Below, in pieces: positions 1 to 8,608 of a stretch of 64,000 nt of DNA. Origin of the DNA: an uncultured Tenacibaculum sp. GTDB taxonomy: Bacteria > Bacteroidota > Bacteroidia > Flavobacteriales > Flavobacteriaceae. The stretch spans positions 372,001 to 436,000 of the forward strand of contig NZ_CANMAX010000003.1 of NCBI RefSeq assembly GCF_947495995.1, in the 5' to 3' direction. The translations under genes and the position numbers were made by a program. Each line of letters begins with the position of its first letter. The stretch's first letter is position 1. Under the pieces are notes generated by a model. It made no database searches, was not told the origin of the DNA, and worked only from the letters and a program-made list of their open reading frames with translations.

Positions 1-47
1 CCATCGCTCAGTTAGGTGGTAAAGAATGTGGTAAGTGTCATTACTAA
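1..47 (+). CDS. actA: ActA, alternative complex III pentaheme cytochrome (3' end only)
   Basis: Only the last 14 codons lie in the window, ending in residues GGKECGKCHY and a TAA stop. The closing CxxCH is a c-type heme site. Its position directly before actB on the same strand is that of actA, the multiheme cytochrome c of the quinol:cytochrome c oxidoreductase. The identity rests mainly on gene order, because almost none of the protein is visible. Confidence 0.7.
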   Translation, partial: IAQLGGKECGKCHY

Positions 48-115
48 AATTAATTAATTAAGAATTCTATAATTGAGAGTGTAAAAGCTCTCAATCATTT
101 AATAAAAACAAATAA

Positions 116-3100
116 ATGGCTTCAAACAAAAAATACTGGCAAAGTGTTGAAGAACTTAAAGAAAGTTCAGTTGTTGAAACGTTACGTGGTAAAGAGTTTG
201 TGCAAGAACTTCCTACAGATGAGTTTTTAGGAGATCAAGAAACTCTTGAAAATACTTCAACGTCTCGTAGAGATTTCTTGAAATATGTAGGTTTCACAAC
301 AGCAGCAGCTTCTTTAGCAGCATGTGAAGGTCCAGTTAGACAATCGATTCCTTATGTAGTTCAACCTAATGACATTATTGTTGGTGTAGCAGATTGGTAC
401 GCGACAACGATTTCTGATGGTTTCGATTTTGCCAACGTATTAGTTAAAACTCGTGAAGGACGTCCAATCCAAATCATGCCTAACAAAGAGGCAGGAGGAA
501 CTACTACAGCGAGAGTTCAAGCATCTGTATTATCATTATACGATGAGAAATTAAGAGTTAAAGAACCTAGAAAAGGTGAAACTCAAGTTTCTTGGGAAGA
601 TGCAGATAAAGAAATTATGGCTAAGTTAGAAAGTTTAAAAGCTTCTAACGGATTAGTATATTTAATGACAGGAACTTTAGCGAGTCCTTCAACTGAGAAA
701 ATTATCTCAGATTTTATCGCTAAGTATCCTAATGTAAAACACGTTGTATACGATGCAGTTTCAGAAAGTGCAACTGCTGATGCTTTTGAAGCAATGTATG
801 GAAAGCGCGCTTTACCAAACTACGATTTAAGTAAAGCAGAAGTAATTGCTTCTTTCGGTGCAGATTTTTTAGGAGACTGGCAAGGAGGATACGAAAAGTC
901 GTATATAGAAGGAAGACAAGTTGATACTGGTAAAATGTCTTACCATGTTCAAATAGAGAGTAACATGTCTTTAGCAGGAGCGAATGCTGATAAGCGTTTA
1001 GTAGCTAAGCCATCTGCTCAAATGCATGCTTTAGTAACTTTATATAATGCAATTACTGGAGGAAGCTTACCAACTCAAGCTACACCAATTGATGCAGAAA
1101 TTAAAAAGTTAGCTAAAGAATTAAAGAAAGCAGGAAAGAAAGCTGTTGTTCTTGCAGGTATCAATGATGTAAATGCACAAACGATTGCTTTAGCTATCAA
1201 TAAAGCTTTAGGAAGTGTAGTTATAGATACTGAATCTGTGAATTTATTACGTCAAGGTAGTGATGCAAAAGTTGCTACTTTAGTAAAAGATATTACTTCA
1301 GGTAAAGCAAAAGGTTTAATTACTTATAATGTAAATCCAGCATATTCAATCGCTGGTTTTGGAGATGCTGTTAAGAAATTAGGTTTCTCTGTTGCATTAT
1401 CTACTCAAAATGATGAAACTGCTGTAACTACTCAATATACTTTACCAGCACCTCATAACTTAGAAAGTTGGGGAGATGTAATGGCTACTGAAGGAAAGTA
1501 CAGTTTAATGCAGCCTACAATTGCTCCTTTATTTAAATCACGTCAAGTACAAGATGTATTATTGAAGTGGAGTGGAGCAACAAAAAATTATTATGATACA
1601 TTAAAAGAATTCTGGAGTACAAACGTACTTAATGGAGCTTCTTGGAATCAAGCATTACATGATGGTTTCTTTAAGGCACCAGCACCAGTAGTTGAAGCTG
1701 TTGAAACGACAGAAGAAACAACTTCTGAAGAAGGTGCAGAAGAATTTAGCGGAGTAGCTTTAGGAGTTTCTGTTTTAGAAGCTGGAAAAGCGATTGCTAA
1801 AGTTCAAGGTTCAGAATTCGAATTAAACTTATATACATCTGTAGCATTAGGTGATGGTAATCAAGCAAACAATCCATGGTTGCAAGAATTCCCTGATCCA
1901 ATCACACGTGCTTCCTGGGATAACTATTTAACAGTTTCTCCAACAGATGCTAAAACTTTAGGTTTTGATAATCCAGTTAAAGATAACGGAGCAATTGATG
2001 GAAACTTTGCTGAAATTACTTTAGATGGTCAAACATTAAAGGTTCCAGTTATCATCCAGCCTGGTCAAGCACAAGGTTCTATTGGTTTAGCTTTAGGGTA
2101 TGGTAGAACTCAGAACTTAAAAGAAGAAATGCAAGTTGGGGTAAATGCTTACCCATTATATAAAGATAGAAAAAACGTTCAGTTAGGTGTTACTGTTAAG
2201 AATGTAGGAGGTTGGCATAAGTTTGCTTGCTTACAAGTTCAAAGTACTTTAGCTGGTCGTCACGATATCTTAAGAGAAGCATCTTTAAAAGATGTAAACG
2301 ATACTTCTTTAAATCCAAAACATACTTGGAACAAGCCTTTCATGGTATCTTATGATCACCAAGAAACTGAAGGAAGTAAAATTGACTTATGGGATGATCA
2401 TGATAGAAGTTTAGGTCACCACTTTAACTTATCTATTGATTTATCTTCATGTACAGGATGTGGAGCTTGTGTTGTAGCTTGTCATGCAGAAAACAACGTT
2501 CCAGTTGTTGGTAAAGATGAAGTTCGTGTAGGTAGAGATATGCACTGGTTACGTATCGATCGTTATTATTCTTCAAAAGTTCAAGGAGATATGACTATCG
2601 ATGAATTCAAGGCAGAGTTTAAATCTAAGTTAGTTGAGAAGTATACTGCTCTTGGAAACAATCCAGAAGAGGCTAAGAAAAATGCTGAAACTGAATTCCA
2701 TAAATTCGCAGATCAAGAGTTAGAAAGAAGATATGCTACTGAAGCTTTAGGATTAAGTAAAGGTAAATTATTTGATGCTTTAGAGAATCCTGCAGATAAT
2801 CCTCAGGTTACTTTCCAACCAATGATGTGTCAGCACTGTAATCACGCACCTTGTGAAACAGTATGTCCGGTAGCTGCAACTTCTCACGGTCGTCAAGGTC
2901 AAAATCAAATGGCTTATAACCGTTGTGTAGGTACTCGTTATTGTGCAAACAACTGTCCTTACCGTGTACGTCGTTTCAACTGGTTTAACTATTCAAACAA
3001 TGAAGAGTTTGACTTTAACATGAATAACGAATACGGAAAAATGGTATTAAACCCAGATGTGGTTGTTCGTTCTCGTGGAGTTATGGAGAAATGTTCTATG

Positions 3101-3352
3101 TGTATCCAAATGACTCAAGCGACTATATTAAAAGCGAAGAGAGAAGGAAGAGCAGTGAAGAAGGATGAATTCCAAACTGCATGTTCTCAAGCTTGTTCTA
3201 CAGGAGCTATGACTTTCGGAGATTTAAATAACTCTGAAGATACAGTGAGCAAATTAAAAGAAGATAAGAGAGCTTTCTACGTGTTAGATTACATTGGTAC
3301 AAAACCAAACGTAGTTTACCAAGTAAAAGTTAGAAATACAAACGAAGCTTAA
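116..3352 (+). CDS. actB: ActB, alternative complex III iron-sulfur/molybdopterin-fold subunit
   Basis: Large peripheral subunit of alternative complex III, which oxidises quinol and passes electrons to cytochrome c or directly to the oxidase. A twin-arginine motif RRDFLK (about residues 51-56) precedes a hydrophobic stretch and a lipobox-like LAAC (Cys70), so Tat export with lipid anchoring is likely. The N-terminal two thirds resemble a molybdopterin oxidoreductase; in this family that domain carries no molybdenum cofactor. The last third has cysteine clusters for several Fe-S centres: SCTGCGAC near 778, CQHCNHAPCETVCP near 902, CVGTRYCANNCP near 935, CSMC near 991 and ACSQAC near 1021. At 1078 residues the length is usual for Bacteroidota ActB. 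It is followed 23 nt later by actC. Confidence 0.95.
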   Translation: MASNKKYWQSVEELKESSVVETLRGKEFVQELPTDEFLGDQETLENTSTSRRDFLKYVGFTTAAASLAACEGPVRQSIPYVVQPNDIIVGVADWYATTISDGFDFANVLVKTREGRPIQIMPNKEAGGTTTARVQASVLSLYDEKLRVKEPRKGETQVSWEDADKEIMAKLESLKASNGLVYLMTGTLASPSTEKIISDFIAKYPNVKHVVYDAVSESATADAFEAMYGKRALPNYDLSKAEVIASFGADFLGDWQGGYEKSYIEGRQVDTGKMSYHVQIESNMSLAGANADKRLVAKPSAQMHALVTLYNAITGGSLPTQATPIDAEIKKLAKELKKAGKKAVVLAGINDVNAQTIALAINKALGSVVIDTESVNLLRQGSDAKVATLVKDITSGKAKGLITYNVNPAYSIAGFGDAVKKLGFSVALSTQNDETAVTTQYTLPAPHNLESWGDVMATEGKYSLMQPTIAPLFKSRQVQDVLLKWSGATKNYYDTLKEFWSTNVLNGASWNQALHDGFFKAPAPVVEAVETTEETTSEEGAEEFSGVALGVSVLEAGKAIAKVQGSEFELNLYTSVALGDGNQANNPWLQEFPDPITRASWDNYLTVSPTDAKTLGFDNPVKDNGAIDGNFAEITLDGQTLKVPVIIQPGQAQGSIGLALGYGRTQNLKEEMQVGVNAYPLYKDRKNVQLGVTVKNVGGWHKFACLQVQSTLAGRHDILREASLKDVNDTSLNPKHTWNKPFMVSYDHQETEGSKIDLWDDHDRSLGHHFNLSIDLSSCTGCGACVVACHAENNVPVVGKDEVRVGRDMHWLRIDRYYSSKVQGDMTIDEFKAEFKSKLVEKYTALGNNPEEAKKNAETEFHKFADQELERRYATEALGLSKGKLFDALENPADNPQVTFQPMMCQHCNHAPCETVCPVAATSHGRQGQNQMAYNRCVGTRYCANNCPYRVRRFNWFNYSNNEEFDFNMNNEYGKMVLNPDVVVRSRGVMEKCSMCIQMTQATILKAKREGRAVKKDEFQTACSQACSTGAMTFGDLNNSEDTVSKLKEDKRAFYVLDYIGTKPNVVYQVKVRNTNEA

Positions 3353-3375
3353 TAATTAATATAAGTAAATAGATT

Positions 3376-4776
3376 ATGTCGGGTCATTACGAATCGTCTT
3401 ATAGAGAACCTTTAATATTAGGAGATAAAAGCTATCACGATATTACAGAGGATATAGCAAGACCAATTGAAGGTAAAGCCAACAAAAATTGGTACATCGC
3501 ATTCTACATTTCTTTAGCAGCAATGTTATGGGGATTTGGATGTATTTTCTACACAGTAGGAACAGGTATTGGAGTATGGGGGCTTAGCAAAAACATTGGT
3601 TGGGCTTGGGATATCACCAACTTCGTATGGTGGGTAGGTATCGGTCACGCGGGTACATTAATCTCTGCTGTACTTTTATTATTCCGTCAGAAATGGAGAA
3701 TGGCAATTAACCGTTCTGCAGAGGCAATGACAATCTTTGCCGTATTCCAAGCGGGACTTTTCCCAATTATTCACATGGGGCGTCCTTGGAACGGTTACTG
3801 GGTATTACCTATCCCTAACCAATTCGGTTCATTATGGGTAAACTTTAACTCACCACTTTTATGGGACGTATTTGCGATCTCTACATATTTATCGGTATCA
3901 TTAGTATTCTGGTGGACTGGTTTATTACCTGATTTCGCTACTATACGTGATAGAGCTGTAAAGCCTTTCCAAAAGAAAATTTACGCTCTATTATCTTTCG
4001 GATGGTCTGGTAGAGCAAAAGATTGGCAACGTTTTGAAGAAGTATCTTTAGTATTAGCTGGTTTAGCTACTCCTTTAGTACTTTCTGTACACACGATTGT
4101 ATCTTTTGACTTCGCAACTTCTGTTAACCCAGGATGGCACTCGACAATTTTCCCTCCTTACTTCGTTGCTGGGGCGATCTTCTCAGGATTCGCAATGGTA
4201 CAGACTTTATTAGGAGTGATGCGTAAGGTAACAAACTTAGAAGCTTACATTACTCGTTTACATATCGAGTATATGAATATCGTAATTATTTTAACAGGAG
4301 GTATCGTAGCTGTAGCTTATGCAACTGAATTCTTCATTGCTTGGTATACAGGATCACCTTATGAGAATTACACATATTTATCATTTGGAGCAGAAGCTGG
4401 AGCTTATGGTTGGGCATTCTGGTCATTAATGATTTTCAATATCATTATTCCACAAATTTTATGGATTAAGAAATTAAGGAGAAGTTTTGTTGTTTCTTTC
4501 TTAGTTTCTATTGCAATTAACATTGGTATGTGGTTCGAGCGTTTTGATATTATCGCAATTGTATTAAGTAAAGGTCAGTTACCATCTACATGGTGGCGTT
4601 TTGAACCAACGTTTGTTGATGTTGGTATATTCATTGGAACTATCGGATTCTTCTTTGTATTATTCTTATTGTATGCAAGAACATTTCCAGTAATTCCAAC
4701 GGCTGAGGTTAAAACAATATTAAAGTCATCTGGAGAGAACTACAAAAAATTAAGAGAGGAGAACAATGAGCACTAA
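3376..4776 (+). CDS. actC: ActC, NrfD-like quinol-binding membrane subunit
   Basis: Polytopic inner-membrane protein of the NrfD/PsrC family, the quinol-oxidising integral subunit of alternative complex III. About ten hydrophobic segments are visible, beginning near residue 40, with conserved-looking tryptophan/glycine-rich loops (for example GHAGTLISAVL and the HMGRPWN region). The length of 466 residues is normal. Its 3' end overlaps actD by 11 nt, which points to translational coupling and to equal supply of the two membrane partners. Confidence 0.94.
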   Translation: MSGHYESSYREPLILGDKSYHDITEDIARPIEGKANKNWYIAFYISLAAMLWGFGCIFYTVGTGIGVWGLSKNIGWAWDITNFVWWVGIGHAGTLISAVLLLFRQKWRMAINRSAEAMTIFAVFQAGLFPIIHMGRPWNGYWVLPIPNQFGSLWVNFNSPLLWDVFAISTYLSVSLVFWWTGLLPDFATIRDRAVKPFQKKIYALLSFGWSGRAKDWQRFEEVSLVLAGLATPLVLSVHTIVSFDFATSVNPGWHSTIFPPYFVAGAIFSGFAMVQTLLGVMRKVTNLEAYITRLHIEYMNIVIILTGGIVAVAYATEFFIAWYTGSPYENYTYLSFGAEAGAYGWAFWSLMIFNIIIPQILWIKKLRRSFVVSFLVSIAINIGMWFERFDIIAIVLSKGQLPSTWWRFEPTFVDVGIFIGTIGFFFVLFLLYARTFPVIPTAEVKTILKSSGENYKKLREENNEH

Positions 4777-5293
4777 TAAAGTAATTCACGCATTATACAA
4801 TGATGATGATATCTTAATGGATGCCGTTAAGAAAGTAAAAGGAGAGCATCATCATATTGAGGAGGTTTACACACCTTTCCCAGTTCACGGTTTAGATAAA
4901 GCATTAGGGTTAGCTCCTACTCGTTTAGCGATTACAGCATTTTTATATGGTATTACAGGAACATCTGTTGCTGCATGGTTAACATGGTATACTATGATTG
5001 CTGATTGGCCACAAGATATTGGTGGTAAGCCAAGTTTTTCTTGGGCAGAAAACATGCCAGCATTCGTGCCAATTTTATTCGAATTAACTGTGTTCTTCGC
5101 AGCTCACTTAATGGTAATTACATTTTACATGCGTAGTAGAATTTGGCCATTTAAAGAAGCTGAAAATCCAGATCCAAGAACAACTGATGATCATTTCTTA
5201 ATGGAAATTCCAGTTCATAATAACGAAGAAGAATTAACAGCATTATTAGAGTCTACAGGTGCTGTAGAAATTAAAGTTGTAGATAAGCATTAA
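4766..5293 (+). CDS. actD: ActD, DUF3341 membrane subunit
   Basis: Small alternative complex III subunit of the DUF3341 family with two membrane helices (about residues 57-77 and 100-122) and soluble ends. In known structures ActD packs beside the NrfD-like subunits. The start overlaps the end of actC by 11 nt and is preceded by a GAGAGGAGAA purine stretch, one of the few convincing Shine-Dalgarno sequences in the window. The 175-residue length fits the family. Confidence 0.93.
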   Translation: MSTNKVIHALYNDDDILMDAVKKVKGEHHHIEEVYTPFPVHGLDKALGLAPTRLAITAFLYGITGTSVAAWLTWYTMIADWPQDIGGKPSFSWAENMPAFVPILFELTVFFAAHLMVITFYMRSRIWPFKEAENPDPRTTDDHFLMEIPVHNNEEELTALLESTGAVEIKVVDKH

Positions 5294-5302
5294 TATTAGA
5301 TT

Positions 5303-5851
5303 ATGAAGAGTTTAAAAATAATTATTGCTTTATTAGTAGTTACAGTATTTGTCTCTTGTAACAATAAGCGCAAGCCTCAAGTTCAGTACATGCCAGATAT
5401 GTATGTTTCTGTACCTTACGATGCAAACGGTGCTTCATCTGCAGGTGATATTCCTGTAAATAGATTACCTGTAGCAGGTACAGTGAGTAGAAATGGAGTT
5501 GTAGCATACGATATCCCAGATACAAATGATGGATATGAAAAAGCTAAATTAGAACTTAAAAACCCATTAAAGAGTACTAAAGAGAATTTAGAAAATGGTA
5601 AGAAAATGTATGGTATCTACTGTGCAGTCTGTCATGGAACTAAAGGAGATGGAAATGGTATTTTAATGGAGAGAGAAAAGTTCTTAGGTATTCCTAATTA
5701 CAAAGACAGAGACATTACTGAAGGAAGTATTTACCATGTGTTAATGTATGGTAAAAACATGATGGGATCTCATTCTTCACAGCTTACTTACAAAGAACGT
5801 TGGCAAGTTGTTCAGTATGTTCAGAAATTAAGAAGTGAATTAAAAAAATAA
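5303..5851 (+). CDS. actE: ActE, monoheme cytochrome c lipoprotein
   Basis: Exported c-type cytochrome of alternative complex III. The N-terminus is a lipoprotein signal ending in VFVSC (Cys19). A single heme site CAVCH lies at residues 107-111, followed by a Met-rich MMGSH segment that may give the sixth heme ligand. It sits 9 nt after actD and 22 nt before actF. In this complex ActE is thought to relay electrons from the pentaheme ActA and Fe-S subunit towards the oxidase. The length of 182 residues is typical. Confidence 0.94.
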   Translation: MKSLKIIIALLVVTVFVSCNNKRKPQVQYMPDMYVSVPYDANGASSAGDIPVNRLPVAGTVSRNGVVAYDIPDTNDGYEKAKLELKNPLKSTKENLENGKKMYGIYCAVCHGTKGDGNGILMEREKFLGIPNYKDRDITEGSIYHVLMYGKNMMGSHSSQLTYKERWQVVQYVQKLRSELKK

Positions 5852-5873
5852 GTCTATAATAGATAGTTAAGAT

Positions 5874-7529
5874 ATGTACCAGTTTTCAGGAAAATTAAAA
5901 ATGCTTGCTATTGGATTAATGGTGATAGGACTTATTGGAACTGCTATCAGTTTCATGAGTGCCCCTAAATCATTACAAGAAGCAAAAGACATTTTAGCGA
6001 AACAAGAAGCATCACATCATGGTGGACATGGTGGAGGTCATGGAGAAGTAAAAGATCACCATGCAGATGCAGAACATAAGACTGTTGAGCATAAAAAAGA
6101 AGATGCTCATAAAGAAGATCACAAAGAAGCTAAAGCTGTAGATACAACAGCTCATACTAATGATCATAAAGAAGTTAAAACTGATTCTACAGCTCACAGT
6201 ACTGAACACAAAACTGAAGAGCATAAAGAAGAAGCACACGGAGAAGAAGCTGCTAACCATGCAGAAGATACTCGTTTAACGGATAGTTTAAATGGTCATG
6301 TAACTGAAAAAGCTCACGTAAATCCAGCACATGATTCTGGTGCACACCACGCAGAAGAAGGTCATCACGATGATCACCATGCAGAGCATGCATTTCACCA
6401 AATGCAAAACAAGCCCTGGTCTGCTGTTTACGTATCTCTAATTTTCTTTTTAGGAATCTCTCTTTTAGTAATGGCTTTTTATGCTGCGCAAAGAGTTGCT
6501 CATGCAGGTTGGTCTATTGCTTTATTTAGAGTTATGGAAGCTATTACGGCTAACTTACATTATGTAAGTGTAATCATGTTAATATTCATCATCATCACTG
6601 CGATGCACATGAATCATTTATTTCCATGGATGGTTGAAGGTACTTTCGATCCATTAAGTGATAATTATGATCCTATTGTAGACGGTAAGAAATGGTTCAT
6701 GAATTTACCAGGTTGGGTAATTAGAAGTATTTTCTATTTATTAGTTTGGAATGGATTCCGTTATTTCATAAGAAAGAAATCTATTGAGCAAGATAATGGT
6801 GATTTAAAATTACACAAGAAAATATACAATACATCAGTAGTATTCATATTATTATTCATGATTACTGAAAGTATGATGTCTTGGGATTGGATTATGGGTA
6901 TTGATCCTCACTGGTTCTCTACATTATTCGGATGGTATGTTTTAGCAACTTTATTAGTATCTGCTTTAACAGTAATTTGTTTAGTAACTCTTTACTTAAG
7001 AGCTAAAGGGCACTTACCATTTGTAAATGATAGTCATATTCATGATTTAGCTAAATTTATGTTTGGTTTCTCTGTATTCTGGACTTATTTATGGTTTGCT
7101 CAATTCATGTTAATATGGTATGCAGATATGCCAGAAGAAACTACATATTACGCTTTAAGATTTAAAGAGTATGTTGTTCCTTTCATCGGTATGATCGCTT
7201 TAAACTTTATTTTCCCAATCTTATTATTAATTAATAGTGAGTTTAAAACAATTCCTTGGATATTAGTAATTGCAGGTGTATTTATTTTAGTTGGACACTA
7301 TGTAGATTTATTTGTAATGATTATGCCAGGTACTGTTGGAGCTCATTGGGGATTCGGAATAGGTGAAATAAGTGCTTTCTTATTCTTCTTAGGATTATTC
7401 ATCTTTGCAACATTTAATGCTTTTTCTAAAGCTAATCCAATTGCAAAAGGAAATCCATTTTTACATGAAAGTGAGACGCACCACTATTATATTATAGAAC
7501 ATAGAGGAGAAGATAACGCTCATCATTAA
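5874..7529 (+). CDS. actF: ActF, NrfD-like membrane subunit with long His-rich insert
   Basis: Second NrfD-like integral membrane subunit of alternative complex III; unlike ActC it is not thought to carry the quinol site and may take part in proton transfer. A first helix (about 10-30) is followed by a low-complexity His/Glu/Lys/Asp-rich insert at residues 48-175 with about 28 histidines, then by about nine more hydrophobic segments from residue 181 on. The insert accounts for the 551-residue size, longer than a bare NrfD-like subunit. It could bind copper or iron near the neighbouring heme-copper oxidase; that function is inferred only. Separated from coxB by 30 nt. Confidence 0.93.
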   Translation: MYQFSGKLKMLAIGLMVIGLIGTAISFMSAPKSLQEAKDILAKQEASHHGGHGGGHGEVKDHHADAEHKTVEHKKEDAHKEDHKEAKAVDTTAHTNDHKEVKTDSTAHSTEHKTEEHKEEAHGEEAANHAEDTRLTDSLNGHVTEKAHVNPAHDSGAHHAEEGHHDDHHAEHAFHQMQNKPWSAVYVSLIFFLGISLLVMAFYAAQRVAHAGWSIALFRVMEAITANLHYVSVIMLIFIIITAMHMNHLFPWMVEGTFDPLSDNYDPIVDGKKWFMNLPGWVIRSIFYLLVWNGFRYFIRKKSIEQDNGDLKLHKKIYNTSVVFILLFMITESMMSWDWIMGIDPHWFSTLFGWYVLATLLVSALTVICLVTLYLRAKGHLPFVNDSHIHDLAKFMFGFSVFWTYLWFAQFMLIWYADMPEETTYYALRFKEYVVPFIGMIALNFIFPILLLINSEFKTIPWILVIAGVFILVGHYVDLFVMIMPGTVGAHWGFGIGEISAFLFFLGLFIFATFNAFSKANPIAKGNPFLHESETHHYYIIEHRGEDNAHH

Positions 7530-7559
7530 TAAACAGAATTAAAAAATAAGTATATAAGT

Positions 7560-8573
7560 ATGCTAGCTTTATTTTATATTTTCATTGCAGTAGCAGTAGG
7601 AGTAAGTTTTTGGCAAATCACTCGCGTAATGAACTTACGTAGTGTAATTGCTAATGATGACGATAATAACAAACAAGGAAAGATTGCTCTAGGGTTTATG
7701 GTGTTTCTATACGCTATGATGATCTATTGCTTATTAGCAATGAATGTGATCATGTTACCTGAGAGTGCATCTATTGAAGGTGAACACGATGATAGACTTT
7801 TTAATATCACATTTATTTTAATAGGTGTTGTTCAGTTTATCATGCAATTCTTAATCTTCTTCTTTACTTACAAGTATAGAGGTAATAAAGATAAGAAGGC
7901 TTTATTCTTTGCAGATAGCCACAAGTTAGAGTTAATTTGGACCGTAATTCCAGCAGTAACAATTGTATTGTTAATTGGATATGGTTTATGGCAATGGAAT
8001 AACGTAATGTATGTTGGTGACGATGAGAACCCAATCGTAATTGAAGTTTATTCTCAACAATTCCGTTGGGATGCACGTTATGCAGGGGCTGATAACGAAT
8101 TAGGTTTAGGTAACGTTAACTTTATCGATATCAACAAAACCAACACAATGGGAGTTGATATGTCTGATCCAAAAGCTCAAGATGATAAACAAGTAACTGA
8201 ACTTTACCTTCCAAAAGGGAAAAAGATATTATTCAAGTTCCGTTCACAAGATGTTTTACACTCTGCTTACATGCCTCACTTTAGAGCTCAAATGAACTGT
8301 GTGCCTGGTATGGTAACTCAATTCTCTTTTACGCCTAAATTCACTACTGAAGAAATGCGTAAAAACCCTGAGGTTATCGCAAAAGCAAAAGGAATTAATA
8401 AGATCAGACAAGCAAAAGGAGAAGATCCTTATGTGTTCGATTATTTATTATTATGTAACAAGATTTGTGGAGCTTCTCACTACAACATGCAAATGAAAAT
8501 TACAGTTGTAGAAGAAGATGACTACAAAAAGTGGTTAGGAGAGCAAAAAACATTAGCTCAAAGAATTCAATAA
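7560..8573 (+). CDS. coxB: Cytochrome c oxidase subunit II
   Basis: Electron-entry subunit of the heme-copper oxidase. Hydrophobic helices are visible near residues 2-20, 42-66, 82-107 and 118-142, followed by a periplasmic cupredoxin domain. The CuA site is complete: Cys299, Cys303, His307 and Met310 in CNKICGASHYNM, with an upstream QQFRWDARY aromatic segment that would carry electrons to CuA. There is no fused C-terminal cytochrome c domain, so it is not the caa3 form. It follows actF in one operon, in keeping with a complex III/IV supercomplex. Confidence 0.95.
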   Translation: MLALFYIFIAVAVGVSFWQITRVMNLRSVIANDDDNNKQGKIALGFMVFLYAMMIYCLLAMNVIMLPESASIEGEHDDRLFNITFILIGVVQFIMQFLIFFFTYKYRGNKDKKALFFADSHKLELIWTVIPAVTIVLLIGYGLWQWNNVMYVGDDENPIVIEVYSQQFRWDARYAGADNELGLGNVNFIDINKTNTMGVDMSDPKAQDDKQVTELYLPKGKKILFKFRSQDVLHSAYMPHFRAQMNCVPGMVTQFSFTPKFTTEEMRKNPEVIAKAKGINKIRQAKGEDPYVFDYLLLCNKICGASHYNMQMKITVVEEDDYKKWLGEQKTLAQRIQ

Positions 8574-8608
8574 GATTTTAAGTAAAATTTATTAAGAAAA
8601 AATAAATT

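Noticed and set aside
6012..6260. 82-codon minus-strand frame
   Set aside because: It is antisense to the His-rich insert of actF; its Met/Phe/Ser-rich product is the mirror of the low-complexity GAA/CAT codons.
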